From Cyanobacteriota bacterium (GTDB taxonomy: Bacteria; Cyanobacteriota; Cyanobacteriia; Phormidesmidales; Phormidesmidaceae): DNA of 17,806 nucleotides. Positions within the stretch are counted from its first letter, which is position 1. The number at the start of each line of letters is the position of its first letter. The stretch is taken from the NCBI GenBank assembly GCA_027483425.1, contig JAIXUR010000280.1, forward strand, positions 1 through 17,806, read 5' to 3'. Below, piece by piece: positions 6,400 to 14,653 of the stretch. The notes below the pieces were generated by a model that was not told the DNA's origin, searched no databases, and saw only the letters and a program-made list of their open reading frames with translations. The position numbers and the translations under genes are program-made.

Positions 6400-7163
6400 A
6401 ACCAATCGGCACCGCGCTTGGCGCGAGCCGCCTTTTCGCTTTCGGCCGCAAAGAAGGTGGCATATACCCACCCAGCTAGCACGGCTCCTAGAATCGGAGC
6501 CACCCAAAACAGCCATAGCTGACCAAACAGCGGGCCACCCACAAATAGAGCCGGGCCGGTACTCCGGGCAGGGTTAACCGAGGTATTGGTCACCGGAATA
6601 CTGATCAGGTGAATCAGAGTCAGCCCCAAACCAATCGCTACCGGAGCTAGACCCACCGGCGCGCGAAAGTCAGTGGCACCGAGAATGATCATCAAGAAGA
6701 AGAAGGTCATCACCACTTCGCAGATCAGGCAGGCCAAGAGGCTAAATCCGCCCGGCGAATGGGCCCCAAAACCATTGGTAGCCAGGGGATTACCCATGGA
6801 TGGATCAATGGCAAAATCGGGCTGACCGCTGGCAATGATATAGACAATGCCCGCACCCATGACCGCACCCAGCACCTGGGCCACAATGTAGGGCAACAGT
6901 TCGCCACCGGGGAAGCGCCCCGCCGCCCACAGCCCAAAGGACACCGCCGGGTTTAAGTGACAGCCAGAGATGTGGCCAATGGCATAGGCCATGGTCAGCA
7001 CCGTCAGACCAAAGGCTAACGCTACACCCACAAAACCAATGCCCAGGTTAACGGCACCGCTACCATCTAAAAACATGGCTGCCAGAACGGCACTGCCGCA
7101 GCCGCCCAGCACCAGCCACAAGGTTCCTAAAAACTCAGCCAAACAACGGGTTGTTATAGGCAT
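6384..7163 (-). CDS. aqpZ: Aquaporin Z (water channel)
   Basis: A 259-residue inner-membrane water channel of the MIP family. Both NPA boxes are present (N71-P-A and N197-P-A-R200). By comparison with E. coli AqpZ the selectivity filter is F51, H185, T194 and R200, the water-specific set. Six hydrophobic helices are apparent. The ATG at 7163 is preferred over the TTG at 7169 because AGGAG lies 9 nt upstream of it. The tail after the last helix (AAESEKAARAKRGADWFDSPN) is hydrophilic, and its final residues and TAG stop lie inside sequence derived from a second aquaporin copy, read in a different frame. The original C-terminus was therefore probably changed by a deletion. Function should be kept, since the channel core is intact. 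Confidence 0.93.
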   Translation of the reverse strand: MPITTRCLAEFLGTLWLVLGGCGSAVLAAMFLDGSGAVNLGIGFVGVALAFGLTVLTMAYAIGHISGCHLNPAVSFGLWAAGRFPGGELLPYIVAQVLGAVMGAGIVYIIASGQPDFAIDPSMGNPLATNGFGAHSPGGFSLLACLICEVVMTFFFLMIILGATDFRAPVGLAPVAIGLGLTLIHLISIPVTNTSVNPARSTGPALFVGGPLFGQLWLFWVAPILGAVLAGWVYATFFAAESEKAARAKRGADWFDSPN

Positions 7164-7436
7164 CGCCAACCACTCCTACCTATTACTTCAGGAAATCATC
7201 GGTATTGCCTGATACAGACTAATGTCAATATCTAGGCCAAATAAGAACAATACCTCAAGACTATAAAAGTTTGATAAGCCCAGGGCTACCAAACGCTAAT
7301 TTATCGGTTCACCCCCCCGGTTCCCACAGCCTGCTACCCTGGGAGAGGTTCAATCTCGTTTACGGCCAAAGGCCACCTAGAAGTACCAACCGTTTGCTTT
7401 GCTGCGTATTTGGGTGATTAGGAAACAGGGCTCACT

Positions 7437-9596
7437 ATGGGAATGCAAGTCTGGCCAGGTCGCCCCCATCCCCTAGGTGCCACCTGGGATGGCGCGGGCA
7501 CACACTTTGCTCTGTTTTCAGAAAATGCGACGGCGGTTGATCTCTGCCTATTTGACCAAGAAGGGCAGGAAACCCGCCTTCCCCTGACCGATGTCGAGAA
7601 CTATGTCTGGCATGGCTACTTGCCAGAGGTCGGCCCAGGGCAGCGCTATGGTTACCGCGTCCATGGGCCCTACGATCCTAAGCGTGGGCAGCGGTTTAAT
7701 CCTCACAAACTGCTGATCGATCCCTACGCCCTGGCCCTAGACGGCGATGTCCAGTTTGATCCGGCTATTTTTAGCTACGACATGGGTGCCACCGACGATC
7801 TCGAAAACCTCGACTTGTCCCTCTCTGAGGTCGATAGCGCCCCTTTTATGCCCAAGTCGATTGTCGTCGACCCCACCTTTGACTGGGAGGGCGATCGCCC
7901 CCTCGACACCCCCTGGCACCGCACGATCATCTACGAAACCCACGTTAAGGGCTTAACCCAGTGCCACCCCCAGGTGCCTGAAGCGTTGCGGGGTACCTAT
8001 GCGGGGCTAGGCCACCCAGCCGTTATCGACCATCTCACTCGCCTGGGCATTACGGCCGTAGAGCTGTTGCCCGTCCACCACTTCCACGCCTACCCAGGGC
8101 ACCTGGCTAACACCGGGCTGCGCAACTACTGGGGCTACGACTCGCTCAACTACTTTGCCCCCTACGGTGGCTACAGCAGCGCCGGGCAGAGCGGTAACCA
8201 GGTCAACGAATTTAAGCAGATGGTTAAAGCCCTGCACCGGGCGGGCATCGAAGTCATTTTGGATGTGGTCTATAACCACACCGGCGAAGGGAGCCATCTG
8301 GGCCCTACCCTAAGCTTGCGGGGCATCGACAACGCCGCCTACTACCGCCTGGTTGAAAATGTCCCCCGCTACTACATGGATTTCACCGGCTGTGGCAACT
8401 CCCTCAACGTGCGACACCCCCAAATTCTTAAACTGATTATGGATAGCCTGCGCTACTGGGTGCAGGAGATGCACGTCGATGGCTTTCGCTTCGACCTGGC
8501 CTCAGCCCTAGCGCGAGAGCTCTATGAAGTAGACAGCCTGGCCGCTTTTTTTGACATCATCCACCAGGACCCAGTGCTCTCTACCATTAAACTAATCGCT
8601 GAACCCTGGGATTTAGGCGAAGGCGGCTACCAGGTGGGCAACTTTCCGCTGCTGTGGTCAGAGTGGAACGGAAAATATCGCGACTCCCTCCGTGACTTCT
8701 GGCGCAACCACGACTGCCGCCTGGGCGAGTTTGCGTTTCGCCTGACCGGCAGTTCTGATCTGTACCAGGCCAACGGCAAGCGCCCCCACGCCAGCATTAA
8801 CTTTATTACCTGCCACGACGGCTTTACCCTGCGGGATCTGGTCAGCTACAACGAAAAGCACAACCTGGCTAACCACGAAAATAACCGCGATGGCGAAAGC
8901 TACAACCGTTCGTGGGACTGCGGGGCCGAGGGCGAAACCGACGACCCCAAAATTCTAGCCCTGCGGCAAAAGCAGCAGCGCAACCTGCTGACGACCCTGC
9001 TGCTCTCCCAGGGGGTACCCATGGTACTGGGGGGAGATGAGATCGGCCGTACTCAGCAGGGCAACAACAACACCTACTGCCAAGATAGCCCCCTGTCCTG
9101 GTTTGATTGGACGCTCAGCCAGTCTAGCCAGGCCCTGTTGACCTTCACGTGCAATCTGATTCAGCTACGGCAAGATCATCCCACCTTTGCCCGCCGTCAC
9201 TGGTTTCAGGGACGAGAAATTCATGGCTCTGGGGTACATGACATTGGCTGGTATAACCCCGACGGCAGCGCCATTAGCAATAACCAGTGGCACGATGGAT
9301 CGGCCAAGGCCATTGCCGTTTTTCTGAATGGCGCAGAGCTGACCGGCTTTGAGGCCCCCGGTCAGCGCCTGGTGGACGATAGTTTTCTGCTCTTTTTCAA
9401 CGCCCAGGCCGATCCCCAAACATTTCAAATTCCGACTTTAGTCCAAACAGAACCCTGGTCCATGGTGCTCGATACCGACAAGCCCGCCGGATTCGTCAAA
9501 GACAAGCATCTCTATCGCCTAGGGGAGGCGATCGCCGTGGCTGACTTTTCTCTCGTCGTGCTGACCAGCCCCCGTACCCCCCCAGCGCAAACCTAG
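7437..9596 (+). CDS. glgX: Glycogen debranching enzyme GlgX (isoamylase type, GH13)
   Basis: A 719-residue cytosolic enzyme that hydrolyses alpha-1,6 branches of glycogen, typically the short outer chains left by phosphorylase. The N-terminal CBM48-like domain (about residues 10-110) begins WPGRPHPLGATWDGAGTHFA. The GH13 catalytic core shows D353 in DGFRFDLA (nucleophile), E389 in AEPWDLG (acid/base) and D461 in CHDG (transition-state stabiliser). Length fits the family (about 650-720). The ATG at 7437 follows AGGAAACAGGG at good spacing. The next gene starts 3 nt after the stop, so the two are probably co-transcribed. No other glycogen gene is in the window. Confidence 0.96.
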   Translation: MGMQVWPGRPHPLGATWDGAGTHFALFSENATAVDLCLFDQEGQETRLPLTDVENYVWHGYLPEVGPGQRYGYRVHGPYDPKRGQRFNPHKLLIDPYALALDGDVQFDPAIFSYDMGATDDLENLDLSLSEVDSAPFMPKSIVVDPTFDWEGDRPLDTPWHRTIIYETHVKGLTQCHPQVPEALRGTYAGLGHPAVIDHLTRLGITAVELLPVHHFHAYPGHLANTGLRNYWGYDSLNYFAPYGGYSSAGQSGNQVNEFKQMVKALHRAGIEVILDVVYNHTGEGSHLGPTLSLRGIDNAAYYRLVENVPRYYMDFTGCGNSLNVRHPQILKLIMDSLRYWVQEMHVDGFRFDLASALARELYEVDSLAAFFDIIHQDPVLSTIKLIAEPWDLGEGGYQVGNFPLLWSEWNGKYRDSLRDFWRNHDCRLGEFAFRLTGSSDLYQANGKRPHASINFITCHDGFTLRDLVSYNEKHNLANHENNRDGESYNRSWDCGAEGETDDPKILALRQKQQRNLLTTLLLSQGVPMVLGGDEIGRTQQGNNNTYCQDSPLSWFDWTLSQSSQALLTFTCNLIQLRQDHPTFARRHWFQGREIHGSGVHDIGWYNPDGSAISNNQWHDGSAKAIAVFLNGAELTGFEAPGQRLVDDSFLLFFNAQADPQTFQIPTLVQTEPWSMVLDTDKPAGFVKDKHLYRLGEAIAVADFSLVVLTSPRTPPAQT

Positions 9597-9599
9597 GCT

Positions 9600-9968
9600 A
9601 TGCTCACCTATGAACGCATCTACGCCGTAGTCCGCCAGATTCCCCGAGGGCAGGTCGCCACCTATGGACAGGTCGCCGAGTTGGCTGGCCTGGTGGGTAA
9701 ACCTCGCCTGGTGGGTTACGCCCTCTATCGGGTCGACATGACCTCCGATGTGCCCTGGCACCGGGTGATTAATGCCAAGGGAGAGATCTCGCAGTCGCCC
9801 CTGCGCTATGGCAATGACTATAGGCAGCGATCCCTGCTCGAAGACGAAGGTATCGCATTTGACCAGGGGGGTCGCCTTGATCTCGGTCAATACAGATGGC
9901 GCCCACCCGATACTGTAATCGAGCAGGCGCTAGCTGTCTTGAGAGAAACCTTAGACGAAGAACCCTAG
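9600..9968 (+). CDS. Alkyltransferase-like protein (ATL, MGMT family)
   Basis: A 122-residue protein of the MGMT C-terminal domain family. The active-site motif PCHRV is here P52-W53-H54-R55-V56, so the alkyl-accepting cysteine is replaced by Trp. This defines the ATL group (as in E. coli YbaZ), which binds O6-alkylguanine without repairing it and hands the lesion to nucleotide excision repair. The helix-turn-helix region GQVATYGQVAELAGL (18-32) and the Arg finger area KPRLVGYALYR are intact. It starts 3 nt after glgX, an unexpected partner, and its TAG stop overlaps that of convergent rpsA in the palindrome CTAG. No terminator separates the two convergent genes. Confidence 0.93.
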   Translation: MLTYERIYAVVRQIPRGQVATYGQVAELAGLVGKPRLVGYALYRVDMTSDVPWHRVINAKGEISQSPLRYGNDYRQRSLLEDEGIAFDQGGRLDLGQYRWRPPDTVIEQALAVLRETLDEEP

Positions 9969-10990
9969 TCCACAGCCACGGGCACTTCTTCGACCGCGTC
10001 CTCTAGAACGTCCTCGGCTACGGCCTCCACAACCTCCTCGGCTGTGTAGTCATCATCGGGCTCATCCACCAGTTCGCCAGCCTGTTCAGCAGCCTGGCGA
10101 CGCATGGCTTCCCGGTACTTGGCGGCCATTTCTTCGGCTTTGTCGTACACCAAGTCAGGATTTTTCACCATGTCGCCGGGCTCGGGCTCAAGCTGCTTAG
10201 TCGACAGCGAGATCCGACCGCGCTCCGCATCCAGGTCAATGATCATGACCTTGATTTCGTCGTTAACATTGAGCACGCTATGGGGCGTGTCAATGTGGTC
10301 GTGGGAGATCTCGGAGATGTGGAGCAGACCACTGACACCGCCGATGTCGATAAAGGCACCGTAGGGCTTCAGGCCACGCACCGCACCCAGCACCACTTCG
10401 CCCACCTGAAGGCCGTTCATCTTGCGCTCAACCAGGGCGCGACGATGGCTCAATACCAGGCGATTGCGCTCTTCATCGACTTCTAGAAACTTCAGGGGCA
10501 GATCTTCGCCCACCAAATCTTCCTTGGGCTTGCGGGTGCTGATGTGAGAGCCGGGAATAAAGCCCCGTAGCCCCTCAATACGCACCAGAGCACCACCCCG
10601 GTTAGTGGCAAACACACCAGAACGTACCGTGGCATCTTCTTGCTGAAGTTGACGCACCCGCTCCCAAGCGCGCATGTACTCAATGCGACGGATGGAGAGG
10701 GTCAGCTGCCCATCTTCATTTTCGTCGGTCAGAATAAAGAACTCGCGGGTTTCGTTGGAACGCAGCACCTCTTCAGGGTTGTCGACTCGGTTGATCGACA
10801 TCTCCTGGATAGGCAAATAGGCAGCGGTTTTAGCACCAATATCAATCAGGGCACCTCTAGGCTCAAGACTAAACACGGTTCCAGAAACAGTATCGCCTGG
10901 GTTGAAGTGATAGTCGTACTGGTCTAGTAGCGCGGCAAAGTCTTCGTGTGTAAACCCGATGTCTATTTCCTTTACGTCCTGATTGAGCAT
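9965..10990 (-). CDS. rpsA: 30S ribosomal protein S1 (three S1 domains)
   Basis: A 341-residue S1 protein of the short cyanobacterial/chloroplast type with three S1 RNA-binding domains instead of the six in E. coli. Domain 1 is about 30-100 (GDTVSGTVFSLEPRGALIDI), domain 2 about 115-182 (SGVFATNRGGALVRIEGLRG) and domain 3 about 195-265 (GEVVLGAVRGLKPYGAFIDI). An acidic Glu/Asp/Val-rich tail fills the last 40 residues. It binds mRNA and helps load it on the 30S subunit. ATG at 10990; no strong Shine-Dalgarno is seen upstream. It follows nrdR on the same strand after 216 nt that may hold its own promoter. The last codons overlap convergent ATL by 4 nt. Confidence 0.95.
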   Translation of the reverse strand: MLNQDVKEIDIGFTHEDFAALLDQYDYHFNPGDTVSGTVFSLEPRGALIDIGAKTAAYLPIQEMSINRVDNPEEVLRSNETREFFILTDENEDGQLTLSIRRIEYMRAWERVRQLQQEDATVRSGVFATNRGGALVRIEGLRGFIPGSHISTRKPKEDLVGEDLPLKFLEVDEERNRLVLSHRRALVERKMNGLQVGEVVLGAVRGLKPYGAFIDIGGVSGLLHISEISHDHIDTPHSVLNVNDEIKVMIIDLDAERGRISLSTKQLEPEPGDMVKNPDLVYDKAEEMAAKYREAMRRQAAEQAGELVDEPDDDYTAEEVVEAVAEDVLEDAVEEVPVAVD

Positions 10991-11206
10991 GCTAGTGTTG
11001 TCCTATTATTTCTCCGTAATACTGCGGTTTCCGTGCAGACGTACAAAACAATCAACTCAGAGTGGCCGCCCAACCCCCACACGGTAGCGTGCTGGTATAG
11101 ACAGCCCGATAAACCCACAGGATTAAGATTATAGCCGAAGTGACGGTGTTGTTGATCGTCAATCCCAGGATTGGAGTCTCAGGCCTAGGGTAAAGCGACA
11201 GCCTGG

Positions 11207-11722
11207 TTAGGCCGAAACGACGTAGGGAGAGGATTGGCCATTTTCGGTTCCGCTGGCAGGGCGATCGCCCTGGTCATTTTGCAGCTGGCTGAGGGTTTCG
11301 GCAAAGTCGCGAATGCCCTGAAACTGTCGATATACCGAGGCAAACCGCACAAAGGCCACCTCGTTCTTAGCCTCTAGCTTGGCCAGCACCATCTCGCCAA
11401 TCTCGACGCTGGTCACCTCTCGAGTGGCGCGCTGCTGCAGTTCGGCCTCAATGTCATCGACGATGGATTCCATGGCCAACGATGATACCGGGGTTTTTTC
11501 ACAGGCCCGGACAATGCCCCTTAGTACCTTAGATCGCTCAAACAGCTCGCGATCGTCGTTGCGCTTAATGACAGTAACGGGCACGTACTCAATGCGCTCG
11601 TAGGTGGTAAACCGTCTTTCACACCGCAGACACTCCCGCCGCCGTCGAATGCTGCGCCCTGCCTCCGCCGATCGCGACTCGAGTACTCGATTGTTCAAAT
11701 GCTGGCAGAACGGGCAATGCAT
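11207..11722 (-). CDS. nrdR: Transcriptional repressor NrdR
   Basis: A 171-residue NrdR, the ATP-cone repressor of ribonucleotide reductase genes. The N-terminal zinc ribbon is C3-x2-C6 and C31-x2-C34, with the adjoining Arg-rich strand RSIRRRRECLRCERRFTTYERIE. The ATP-cone follows (about 46-136; VTVIKRNDDRELFERSKVLRGI). The frame extends upstream to 11797, but the family starts at MHCPFC, so the ATG at 11722 is chosen; the extension is Pro/Gly-rich leader overlapping the psbT-side terminator region. The C-terminal tail beyond the ATP-cone (SQLQNDQGDRPASGTENG) is polar and probably disordered. Its targets, the nrd genes, are not in this window. Confidence 0.96.
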   Translation of the reverse strand: MHCPFCQHLNNRVLESRSAEAGRSIRRRRECLRCERRFTTYERIEYVPVTVIKRNDDRELFERSKVLRGIVRACEKTPVSSLAMESIVDDIEAELQQRATREVTSVEIGEMVLAKLEAKNEVAFVRFASVYRQFQGIRDFAETLSQLQNDQGDRPASGTENGQSSPYVVSA

Positions 11723-11782
11723 AGACACAGTCCCAGGGGGAGGAACGTTACCGCCGCCTCGATTTAGGATCGCAGGCGGTGG

Positions 11783-11824
11783 AAAAAATAAAGGCAAGCC
11801 TTCCCCTGTAGGAAAGGCTTGCCT
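11783..11824 (-). terminator. Rho-independent terminator of psbB-psbT
   Basis: On the minus strand a 14-bp stem (11811-11824 with 11792-11805, one G-U pair, loop of 5) is followed by TTATTTTTT. It lies about 100 nt after the psbT stop and before nrdR, ending the photosystem transcript. Confidence 0.9.
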
Positions 11825-11926
11825 CTATATTAATTAAATTGTTGGAAAACAGTCGAAATGAATCGAAAGTCTCGCCCAATTTACCTGCCCCCAAGCCCTA
11901 GTGGCTTAAAGGTGAGATGGCTGGCT

Positions 11927-12025
11927 CTAGTCTTTAGTAATGCGAGGGGGTTCGCGAAAGGCGATCGCAAAAAACAGCGTGCCGATGATGCAGGCAAAGA
12001 TAAAGATGTAAGCGACAGCTTCCAT
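11927..12025 (-). CDS. psbT: Photosystem II protein PsbT
   Basis: A 32-residue single-helix photosystem II subunit, MEAVAYIFIFACIIGTLFFA followed by IAFREPPRITKD. The hydrophobic N-terminal helix and the FREPPRI tail are diagnostic. In the thylakoid it sits at the dimer interface near the QA/QB acceptor side. AGGAG is placed 12 nt upstream of the ATG. It follows psbB by 118 nt on the same strand, the usual cyanobacterial and chloroplast order, and a strong terminator lies downstream. A HIP1 octamer is inside the coding sequence. Confidence 0.97.
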   Translation of the reverse strand: MEAVAYIFIFACIIGTLFFAIAFREPPRITKD

Positions 12026-12084
12026 GGGAAAAAAGGCTCCTACTCAACCGGGTTACTTTCAGTTTACAAGGATTTATCAGCAAA

Positions 12085-12124
12085 GTGCCCGACGGATAGA
12101 GTAAACCACGCAACCGCCGGGCAC
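12085..12124 (-). promoter_or_regulatory. Intercistronic stem-loop between psbB and psbT
   Basis: GTGCCCG/CGGGCAC (12085-12091 with 12118-12124) plus an inner CGG/CCG pair, interrupted by one A-C mismatch, with an 18-nt loop. It begins 20 nt beyond the psbB stop and has no T-run, so it may set mRNA stability or partial attenuation before psbT rather than full termination. Confidence 0.55.
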
Positions 12125-12143
12125 AGACCTAACTCAAGGGAGA

Positions 12144-13676
12144 CTAAACGGTCTCTTCCTTACGGGTAGACGTATCGCCCACCTTTTGGAAGAAGCCCCA
12201 CTCCACCTGCTCGGCAGATAGATCGGGGTCGACCCCAGCAAACACATCGCGGAACAGAGTGCGAGCCCCGTGCCAGATGTGGCCAAAGAAGAACAGCAGC
12301 GCAAATACCGCGTGGCCGTAGGTAAACCAGCCGCGAGTGCTAGTGCGGAAAACCCCGTCAGAGCCAAGGGTTTCGCGGTCGAACTCGAAGGGCTCACCCA
12401 GTTGAGCCTTACGGGCGTAGCGTTTCACCAGAGCCGGTTCAGTGATGGTCTGACCAGCCAAATCGCCACCGTAGAACGTAGCGGTGACCCCAGTCTGCTC
12501 AAAGCTGTACTTAGACTCAGCCCGGCGGAAAGGAATGTCGGCGCGGACAATACCGTCTTTGTCCACCAGCACCACGGGGAAGGTCTCAAAGAAGTTAGGT
12601 AGGCGGCGCACAAAGAGTTCGCGACCTTCCTTATCTTGGAAGACGGGGTGACCTAGCCAACCCTCGGCAATACCGTCACCCTGCACCATGGGACCAACCC
12701 GGAACAAACCACCCTTGGCAGGGCTGTTACCGACATAGTCGTAGAAGGCCAGCTTCTCGGGAATACTGGCGTAGGCATCAGCCAGGCTGGAGCCAGCATT
12801 GACCTCTCCCTGGACTCGGCGCTGAATTTCCTGTTTGAAGTAGTCACCGTCCCACTGGTAGCGGGTAGGCCCAAACAGCTCAATGGGGGTAGCGGCGCTG
12901 CCGTACCACATGGTACCCGCCACCACAAAGGCGGCGAAAAACACGGCGGCAATACTGCTAGATAGTACGGTTTCGATATTACCCATCCGCAGGGCCTTGT
13001 AGAGGCGCTGGGGCGGGCGCACCGTTAGGTGGAACAGACCAGCAATGATGCCCACAATACCTGCGGCGATGTGGTGAGCCACAATACCGCCAGGGTTAAA
13101 GGGGTTAAAGCCAGCGGCCCCCCATTCTGGGGCTACCCCCTGCACATGGCCGGTAAGACCGTAGGGATCGGACACCCACATACCCGGCCCCCAGAGGCCA
13201 GTCAGGTGGAAGGCACCAAAGCCGAAGCAGAGGAGGCCCGACAAAAACAGGTGAATGCCAAACATCTTGGGCAGATCGAGGGCCGGCTCGCCGGTGCGGG
13301 GGTCACGGAATAGATCCAGATCCCAGAAAACCCAGTGCCAGCAAGCCGCCAAGAATAGCAGGCCCGACAGCACGATGTGAGCCGCCGCAACACCTTCAAA
13401 GGACCAGAAGCCAGGATTAGAGGCCGCTTCGCCAGTCACGCTCCAGCCGCCCCAGGACTGGGTAACACCCAGTCGAGACATGAAGGGCAGCACAAACATG
13501 CCCTGCCGCCACATGGGGTTCAGCACCGGATCGCTCGAATCAAAGGTGGATAATTCAAACAGGGCCATTGAGCCGGCCCAGCCAGCTACCAGAGCCGTAT
13601 GCATTAGGTGTACAGCAATCAGTCGCCCGGGATCATTAACGACGACGGTGTGTACCCGGTACCAGGGTAGTCCCAT
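12144..13676 (-). CDS. psbB: Photosystem II CP47 chlorophyll-binding protein
   Basis: A 510-residue inner antenna protein of photosystem II, binding chlorophyll a and passing excitation to the reaction centre. It begins MGLPWYRVHTVVVNDPGRL, as CP47 does, and has the expected six membrane helices with His-containing helices (LMHTALVAGWAG, AAHIVLSGLLFLAACWHW, VAHHIAAGIVGIIAG, FTYGHAVFALLFFFGHIWHGART). The large lumenal loop between helices V and VI spans about residues 255-450. Length matches the family (about 508). GAGGAGG lies 10 nt upstream of the ATG. It is co-directional with psbT and divergent from the ferredoxin gene. Confidence 0.99.
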   Translation of the reverse strand: MGLPWYRVHTVVVNDPGRLIAVHLMHTALVAGWAGSMALFELSTFDSSDPVLNPMWRQGMFVLPFMSRLGVTQSWGGWSVTGEAASNPGFWSFEGVAAAHIVLSGLLFLAACWHWVFWDLDLFRDPRTGEPALDLPKMFGIHLFLSGLLCFGFGAFHLTGLWGPGMWVSDPYGLTGHVQGVAPEWGAAGFNPFNPGGIVAHHIAAGIVGIIAGLFHLTVRPPQRLYKALRMGNIETVLSSSIAAVFFAAFVVAGTMWYGSAATPIELFGPTRYQWDGDYFKQEIQRRVQGEVNAGSSLADAYASIPEKLAFYDYVGNSPAKGGLFRVGPMVQGDGIAEGWLGHPVFQDKEGRELFVRRLPNFFETFPVVLVDKDGIVRADIPFRRAESKYSFEQTGVTATFYGGDLAGQTITEPALVKRYARKAQLGEPFEFDRETLGSDGVFRTSTRGWFTYGHAVFALLFFFGHIWHGARTLFRDVFAGVDPDLSAEQVEWGFFQKVGDTSTRKEETV

Positions 13677-14027
13677 TGACTACGCGCCTCCTCTAGGTAA
13701 AACGGTGATGTTTTGTGGAATTGTCTTAAGCATGCCAGATACTGATTAGCCTATCAGATCAGGCCCCCAGAATCGCCCCCATTGCCCCCGCTATTCCGGT
13801 GCTGCCCTGAGGGGCTACACCGTTGTGGGGATGGTGGAGCATTTGGTACAGATGAGATGTAACAATGACTTAAAGAAGTGTAACTACTCCTAATTTCCCT
13901 CGCAAGCTGCTTTGGCGGCAGTCGGGGGCGATCGCCAGGAGTCAGGGCAGAGAGGCACCCAGGCCCAGCAGCCAAACGCCTTGCCTGCCTGCCATTACCG
14001 ACGCAGACCGCAAAGGAGATTCTCTCG
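13677..14027. promoter_or_regulatory. 351-nt divergent promoter region of psbB and ferredoxin
   Basis: This non-coding stretch carries the psbB leader with a strong Shine-Dalgarno, an inverted repeat CTGAT-N6-ATCAG (13742-13757) 66-81 nt upstream of psbB, and AAGGAGA 8 nt before the ferredoxin ATG. A HIP1 octamer lies at 13929. I could not place a confident -35/-10 pair. Minus-strand frames over it look like shadows. Confidence 0.55.
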
Positions 14028-14366
14028 ATGGCCAATGTTAAGTTTGTTAACGAAGACGCTGAGATTAACGTTGCCGACGGATCGAACCTGCGTTTTAAGG
14101 CTCTAGAAAACCGCATCGACATTTATACCTTTAGCGGCAAGTTGATGAACTGTGGTGGTTACGGCCAATGCGGCACCTGCGTCGTGGATGTGGTGGCGGG
14201 GGGTGAAAACCTTTCTCCCCGCACCCAGGTGGAGGAGCGCAAGCTGAAGAAATGGCCCGCGAGCTGCCGGTTGGCCTGCCAGACAACGGTCAATGGCCCG
14301 GTGTCTATCGTCACGAAGCCCGACCGCAAGCAGAAGGCTGCCTCTAGCGCTGCAAAGGAATCCTAA
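14028..14366 (+). CDS. [2Fe-2S] ferredoxin, adrenodoxin-type cysteine spacing
   Basis: A 112-residue ferredoxin. The ligand pattern is C42-x5-C48-x2-C51 and a final cysteine at C84 in CRLACQ, as in adrenodoxin-type proteins, rather than the C-x4-C-x2-C of plant-type PetF. C80 is an extra cysteine. The N-terminal half is a beta-grasp (VKFVNEDAEINVADGSNLRF), and a Lys/Ala/Ser-rich tail follows residue 96. The start has AAGGAGA 8 nt upstream. It lies between divergent psbB and co-directional psbM, suggesting a link with photosystem II assembly or a redox chain near the thylakoid; that role is inferred from position. It is unlikely to be the main photosynthetic ferredoxin. Confidence 0.9.
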   Translation: MANVKFVNEDAEINVADGSNLRFKALENRIDIYTFSGKLMNCGGYGQCGTCVVDVVAGGENLSPRTQVEERKLKKWPASCRLACQTTVNGPVSIVTKPDRKQKAASSAAKES

Positions 14367-14423
14367 GCGTACCCCTCCCATAAAACATCTCGACCAAGGA
14401 CGCTGAACTCAGCCTAGCGGGCC

Positions 14424-14450
14424 TGACCCATCAAAATTCTGGATGGGTCA
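14424..14450. terminator. 9-bp perfect inverted repeat after the ferredoxin gene
   Basis: TGACCCATC (14424-14432) pairs with GATGGGTCA (14442-14450) around a 9-nt loop, about 58 nt beyond the ferredoxin stop. It lacks a T-run, so it may be a weak terminator, a 3' stabilising hairpin, or a site in front of psbM. Confidence 0.45.
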
Positions 14451-14653
14451 TGAGCTGGAACAGGCTAAGCCTAGGCGATTGGCCTTGGGGCAGTACAGCT
14501 CGCATCGGTTAGAGTGATATTGTTAAGATCGTGAGTGCTTTTTAAGGATGCAGGGTTCAGGCGAGCCAGCCAAGACCAGGCTGACCTGGCAGGGATGCTG
14601 TAGCTGAAGAGGTGCTGATTTAAGACGTTGTTGGGTTGAGAGTAGAGGCAAGC

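Noticed and set aside
6400..6463. N-terminal part of the aquaporin remnant frame as a genuine small gene
   Set aside because: This segment is the aqpZ tail read in another frame; only 6206-6399 has aquaporin homology.
11723..11797. N-terminal extension of NrdR
   Set aside because: NrdR proteins start at MHCPFC; the extra 25 residues are low-complexity Pro/Gly and reach into the preceding terminator region.
13754..14122. Minus-strand ORF upstream of psbB
   Set aside because: It overlaps the ferredoxin start and the divergent promoter region, has biased composition and resembles no protein family.
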